From positions 1 to 23,611 of IMG/VR virus record IMGVR_UViG_3300044675_000762: DNA of 23,611 bases, one strand, 5' to 3'. The DNA comes from a virus. The notes under the pieces were generated by a model. It made no database searches. It had not been told where the DNA came from and saw only the letters and a program-made list of their open reading frames with translations. Below are positions 21,266 to 23,611 of the stretch, piece by piece. A program made the translations under genes and the position numbers. Each line of letters opens with the position of its first letter. Position 1 is the stretch's first letter.

Positions 21266-21596
21266 TTAATTTACTCCGTACAATTTTAATGTCCTTGCCA
21301 ATTGGTCGTTTGTTAACATTACCTTTTCCTCTTCAATATCTAAATCATCAATAGCTGGTATGCTCCAAAATGACTTAATTGATTTAGGAGATTTTTCAGT
21401 AGTGTTACTTAAATATACAATATAGGCAAGGTTTCTAGTCCTTGCCCATTCGTTTAACTCTTGCCTTTCTTTACCCATTACGATAATAGAAAAGTCTTTC
21501 CAAGTCATCTCCCAAAACTCGTTTGGGCGTATATTACATTCAGCAGCCTTAACTAAAATATCATCCCAATTTAGCTTTGTTAGACTTTTTTTTTTC
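21266..21596 (-). CDS. Tail chaperone second part (T of G/GT), reached by frameshift
   Basis: This frame has no credible start of its own: the ATG at 21640 lies inside the first part, and its first codons are just the first frame read out of register. After the A10 tract it reads KLNWDDILVKAAECNIRPN, then EFWEMTWKDFSIIV, the typical G-T C-terminal pattern with W and FWxMT, and ends LKLYGVN. Joined to the first part it gives about 221 residues. It binds the tape measure in the chaperone complex. The frame is +1 (or -2) relative to the first part. Confidence 0.75.
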
Positions 21597-21932
21597 CTCT
21601 TTAGGAGTACCTTGCACTGCCGTAATTGTGTTTTGCACAATATACTTTAAGTAACCAAGTACTTGCCCTTCGGATTGAAAAATTGAGCCTATTTCATCCA
21701 TCCAATCGCAAACATCGTTTTCAGTATATTCAACTTCTTGTTTATTTGTTAAACAAGCTGATTTATATCCGATATATATTAATTTAACAATAATATCTAA
21801 ATCAAATTGATTATTACCTAGAACTTCAAAGTATTTGTCTATTGTGATATTTCGTTCGTTACAAAATTCACGCATTGACCAAGTACCCCATTTTAATTGA
21901 ATTGTGTTGTTGTTTAGTCTTAATTCAAACAT
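21561..21932 (-). CDS. Tail assembly chaperone first part (G)
   Basis: A 123-residue protein (MFELRLNNNTIQLKWGTWSM, then REFCNERNITIDKYFEVLGN) located between the tail tube and tape measure genes, the place of lambda G. It ends EEKKKSNKAKLG at a TGA (21563-21561) shortly after the A10 tract. It shows mixed helix with a Trp/Cys-containing C-terminal half. Most ribosomes would make this form, a fraction the longer one. Confidence 0.75.
   Translation of the reverse strand: MFELRLNNNTIQLKWGTWSMREFCNERNITIDKYFEVLGNNQFDLDIIVKLIYIGYKSACLTNKQEVEYTENDVCDWMDEIGSIFQSEGQVLGYLKYIVQNTITAVQGTPKEEKKKSNKAKLG
21586..21596 (-). promoter_or_regulatory. Slippery A10 tract of the G/GT frameshift
   Basis: On the minus strand GAGGAAAAAAAAAAGTC gives ten consecutive A (21595-21586). 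The first frame reads GAA AAA AAA AAG, the second AGG AAA AAA AAA AGT. The switch is +1 or -2. Slippage by RNA polymerase (losing one A or gaining two) or by the ribosome would join the frames; a miscounted homopolymer would too. Confidence 0.7.
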
Positions 21933-21942
21933 AGGTTATTGT

Positions 21943-22383
21943 TTATGCAGTTTCAGTTTGTGTTAATGGTGGTACAGTTACTACAAAAGTTGCAGTAAAT
22001 TTAACATCATCTTTATCGTCAGCGTTTACTTCAAAATCGCTAATAAATACTTGACCTGCATAAACTATATCACCAGAGGTTGGAGTTGCTTTACCCATCT
22101 TCATATTGAAAGATGTTCTTGCAGCGTGAGCAGCATACAATTGTTGGTAAGAATCCTTACTTGGAGTTCCTGTTTCATCAATTGCAAAACCATCACCTTT
22201 GAATGATTGAGTAAATGAAGGACCAGCTTGATATTGGTCTCCACATTTTGAAGTTGCATCAATAGTGTTAACATTTGATGTCATTGAGTTAGTTGTAAGA
22301 CAAGCGACAGGTTTGAATGTTCCGTCGTTATCTATGTCAGCTAAAAGGATATAATCTCTTGCTGATACTTTTGTTTCTGGCAT
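21943..22383 (-). CDS. Major tail tube protein
   Basis: A 146-residue protein (MPETKVSARDYILLADIDND, then CLTTNSMTSNVNTIDATSKCG) with the tail-tube fold pattern: strands, QSFKGDGFAIDETG, then AHAARTSFNMKMG and DIVYAGQVFISDFEVNADDKD followed by VKFTATFVV. It would form the hexameric rings of the tail tube. The order tail terminator, tube, chaperone, tape measure is the standard one and supports the call. Confidence 0.8.
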   Translation of the reverse strand: MPETKVSARDYILLADIDNDGTFKPVACLTTNSMTSNVNTIDATSKCGDQYQAGPSFTQSFKGDGFAIDETGTPSKDSYQQLYAAHAARTSFNMKMGKATPTSGDIVYAGQVFISDFEVNADDKDDVKFTATFVVTVPPLTQTETA

Positions 22384-22389
22384 TTTATT

Positions 22390-22797
22390 TTAATTTTGAG
22401 TTATTATTAAATTATAAGTTATTATTGTTCTAAATATATTGTCCGAAGGTTCTAAGGCATCTAAGTTTCTAATTGCACCTACCACTAAACTTGAAGCATA
22501 AAACCCATTTGTAAGGGTTATTGCAGTTTGTGAATTGATTGCAGCTAGTATTAAATCACTTATAGTTTCGGCTCTTTTATAGCCAAAGTTACTATTTTTT
22601 ATTACAATGTCAACATCAATGGTAACTCCATTAGTGTAACTGATTTTACCTTGCTCTTGCGTTGATGCTCTGCCGTTCATAATGATATATTCATTTACCC
22701 CATTATTAGGAGCATAACCATCATATACAGGCAATCCACTTGAACTTGTCAAGTTGGTATAAAACCACTTCTTTATTTCAATATTAGGATTTAACAT
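22390..22797 (-). CDS. Tail terminator/completion protein (DUF3168-like)
   Basis: A 135-residue protein starting MLNPNIEIKKWFYTNLTSSS, with YDGYAPNNGVNEYIIMNG then VTIDVDIVIKNS and AETISDLILAAI, the DUF3168-like pattern of tail terminators that cap the tube at the head-proximal end. It overlaps the end of the HK97 gp10-like gene by 14 bases and lies just before the tube gene, as expected. Confidence 0.75.
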   Translation of the reverse strand: MLNPNIEIKKWFYTNLTSSSGLPVYDGYAPNNGVNEYIIMNGRASTQEQGKISYTNGVTIDVDIVIKNSNFGYKRAETISDLILAAINSQTAITLTNGFYASSLVVGAIRNLDALEPSDNIFRTIITYNLIITQN

Positions 22798-23224
22798 TAG
22801 CTATTACATTTTTTATGTTCTTTCTTAAAATAGGAATTTCACTTTCAAATGCTGGTATTAAATAAGGTCTTGCTCTTAAGTTTATTTTTCTAATTCCTTT
22901 ACCCTTAAATTGTATTGCAAATGATTCATAACCAGCAGGTACATTAACTAAGCCACCTGTACCAAATTCAACATAAGGAGCATATTTTAAAGCACTTCCT
23001 ACTGTATAAACTATCTTATTACCTTGATTAATTTCCTTTAATTGTATTGAACTTCTTAGCGTAGAATTGTCAACTTGAACATCTCTTTTAGCTTTGCTTT
23101 GTATAGCCAATGCAGAGGCATTTACTTCCATAGCAACCTCTTTAGCAATCTTAGGGGATAATTTCCCTAATCTTTTAATAAGAGCATCTAAACCTTCAAT
23201 CTTAAAAGAAATTTGGTCTGCCAT
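22784..23224 (-). CDS. HK97 gp10-like tail/neck protein
   Basis: A 146-residue protein with IEGLDALIKRLGKLSPKIAK, then ALAIQSKAKRDVQVDNSTLRSSI and YAPYVEFGTGG followed by ARPYLIPAFE. VEFGTGG and RPYLIPA are the family signature of HK97 gp10. It acts in joining head and tail or in tail completion. The single-base overlap with the head closure gene supports co-translation. Confidence 0.9.
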   Translation of the reverse strand: MADQISFKIEGLDALIKRLGKLSPKIAKEVAMEVNASALAIQSKAKRDVQVDNSTLRSSIQLKEINQGNKIVYTVGSALKYAPYVEFGTGGLVNVPAGYESFAIQFKGKGIRKINLRARPYLIPAFESEIPILRKNIKNVIANVKS

Positions 23225-23565
23225 TAGAAGTACATTAATATTTCGTAAAATCTAAACTGGTCCTCTACATCCTTAATAGAATGTATTGTATATCTTTCGT
23301 TTTCTACCTCTATTTCGTAATTATTGTTGATTGTTACATCGCACCTAATAAATAACTTAGCCATACGAGTAAATTTTATTTGTGCCTCTTGTAGTTTTCT
23401 ATTTTCGTTTTCAGGGCGAAAATCACCAAATACAACTTCTTGTAAGGCAAAGGTAGTGGTAAAGCCACCTTGCCCATCAGATACCCTTGTAGGCACATAT
23501 AAGCCTATTTCAGAGTACATTGTATTGGCATCCACATAATTTGCTTTCTTGCTTCCTAATCTCAT
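23224..23565 (-). CDS. Head closure/head-tail connector protein
   Basis: The start is taken at the ATG at 23565 (MRLGSKKANYVDA), 113 residues; the frame stays open further up to a TTG at 23607 near the window edge, which probably belongs to the previous gene. The pattern YVPTRVSDGQGGFTT, then VVFGDFRPEN, AKLFIRCDVTINNN and YTIHSIKDV resembles the SPP1 gp16/Phage_H_T_join family: a small beta barrel that plugs the portal after packaging. Its place before the HK97 gp10-like gene supports this. Confidence 0.75.
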   Translation of the reverse strand: MRLGSKKANYVDANTMYSEIGLYVPTRVSDGQGGFTTTFALQEVVFGDFRPENENRKLQEAQIKFTRMAKLFIRCDVTINNNYEIEVENERYTIHSIKDVEDQFRFYEILMYF

Positions 23566-23611
23566 AATATTGGGCTTATTCTTGTCCAGCGTTGACAGGC
23601 TTTCCAAGACT

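Noticed and set aside
1-23611. Integrase, repressor, tRNA or insertion sequence
   Set aside because: I looked for tyrosine or serine recombinase motifs, CI-like repressors, tRNA cloverleafs and IS ends and saw none. The ribbon-helix-helix and HTH proteins are too small and generic to count as a lysogeny module.

Overview
The window is a nearly continuous block of siphovirus (long, flexible tail) genes. Every gene I accept is on the minus strand, so transcription runs from high to low coordinates. The host is most likely a member of the Bacteroidetes. The DNA is strongly AT-rich, start codons are preceded by A-rich leaders rather than Shine-Dalgarno sequences, and the best promoter has the Bacteroidetes -7 box TAnnTTTG. 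The protein families also fit: a DUF5681-type TerS, a standalone DnaA domain IV, an ERF recombinase and Bacteroidetes-style tail tip proteins. I see no integrase, repressor, tRNA or CRISPR, so nothing here shows lysogeny. The capsid genes would lie beyond the left edge, after the portal start.

Layout in transcription order. (1) Morphogenesis, about 23.6 to 12.9 kb: head closure protein, HK97 gp10-like protein, tail terminator, tail tube, frameshifted tail chaperone pair, tape measure, tail tip/hub protein, a tip protein with an adhesin-like module and a tube-like domain, and a 1144-aa fiber ending in an S74 autoprotease/chaperone. (2) Lysis and envelope, about 12.8 to 10.2 kb: small membrane and coiled-coil proteins, overlapping spanin-like genes, a holin candidate, a 28-aa membrane peptide and a lysozyme-like endolysin. 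(3) Accessory genes, 10.2 to 8.1 kb: metallophosphoesterase, a free-standing GIY-YIG homing endonuclease and a mini zinc metalloprotease. (4) An intergenic switch at 7.85 to 8.12 kb with two terminators facing the incoming transcript and then a promoter. (5) Early genes, 7.85 to 2.3 kb: many tiny genes, a ribbon-helix-helix protein, a coiled-coil protein, DnaA domain IV, ERF recombinase, zinc ribbon protein, a small protein with an SSB-like tail, an HTH protein, a structured leader, a DUF1376-like replication protein carrying DNA iterons, a partner protein and NinG. (6) Packaging, 2.3 to 0 kb: ParB-like domain protein, TerS, a 9-bp repeat array, TerL and the portal start.

Four things stand out. 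First, the TerL reading frame has a TGA stop inside its Walker A motif, and removing exactly six bases restores a textbook P-loop; a Gly-to-Gly ribosomal hop over the stop would do this, but sequencing error or mutation must be excluded first. Second, the replication protein gene holds two clusters of 11-bp repeats read in different frames, a candidate origin. Third, the tail chaperone pair is joined across an A10 tract in the +1/-2 frame, not the common -1 frame. Fourth, seven 9-bp units fill the TerS-TerL gap, a candidate packaging site.
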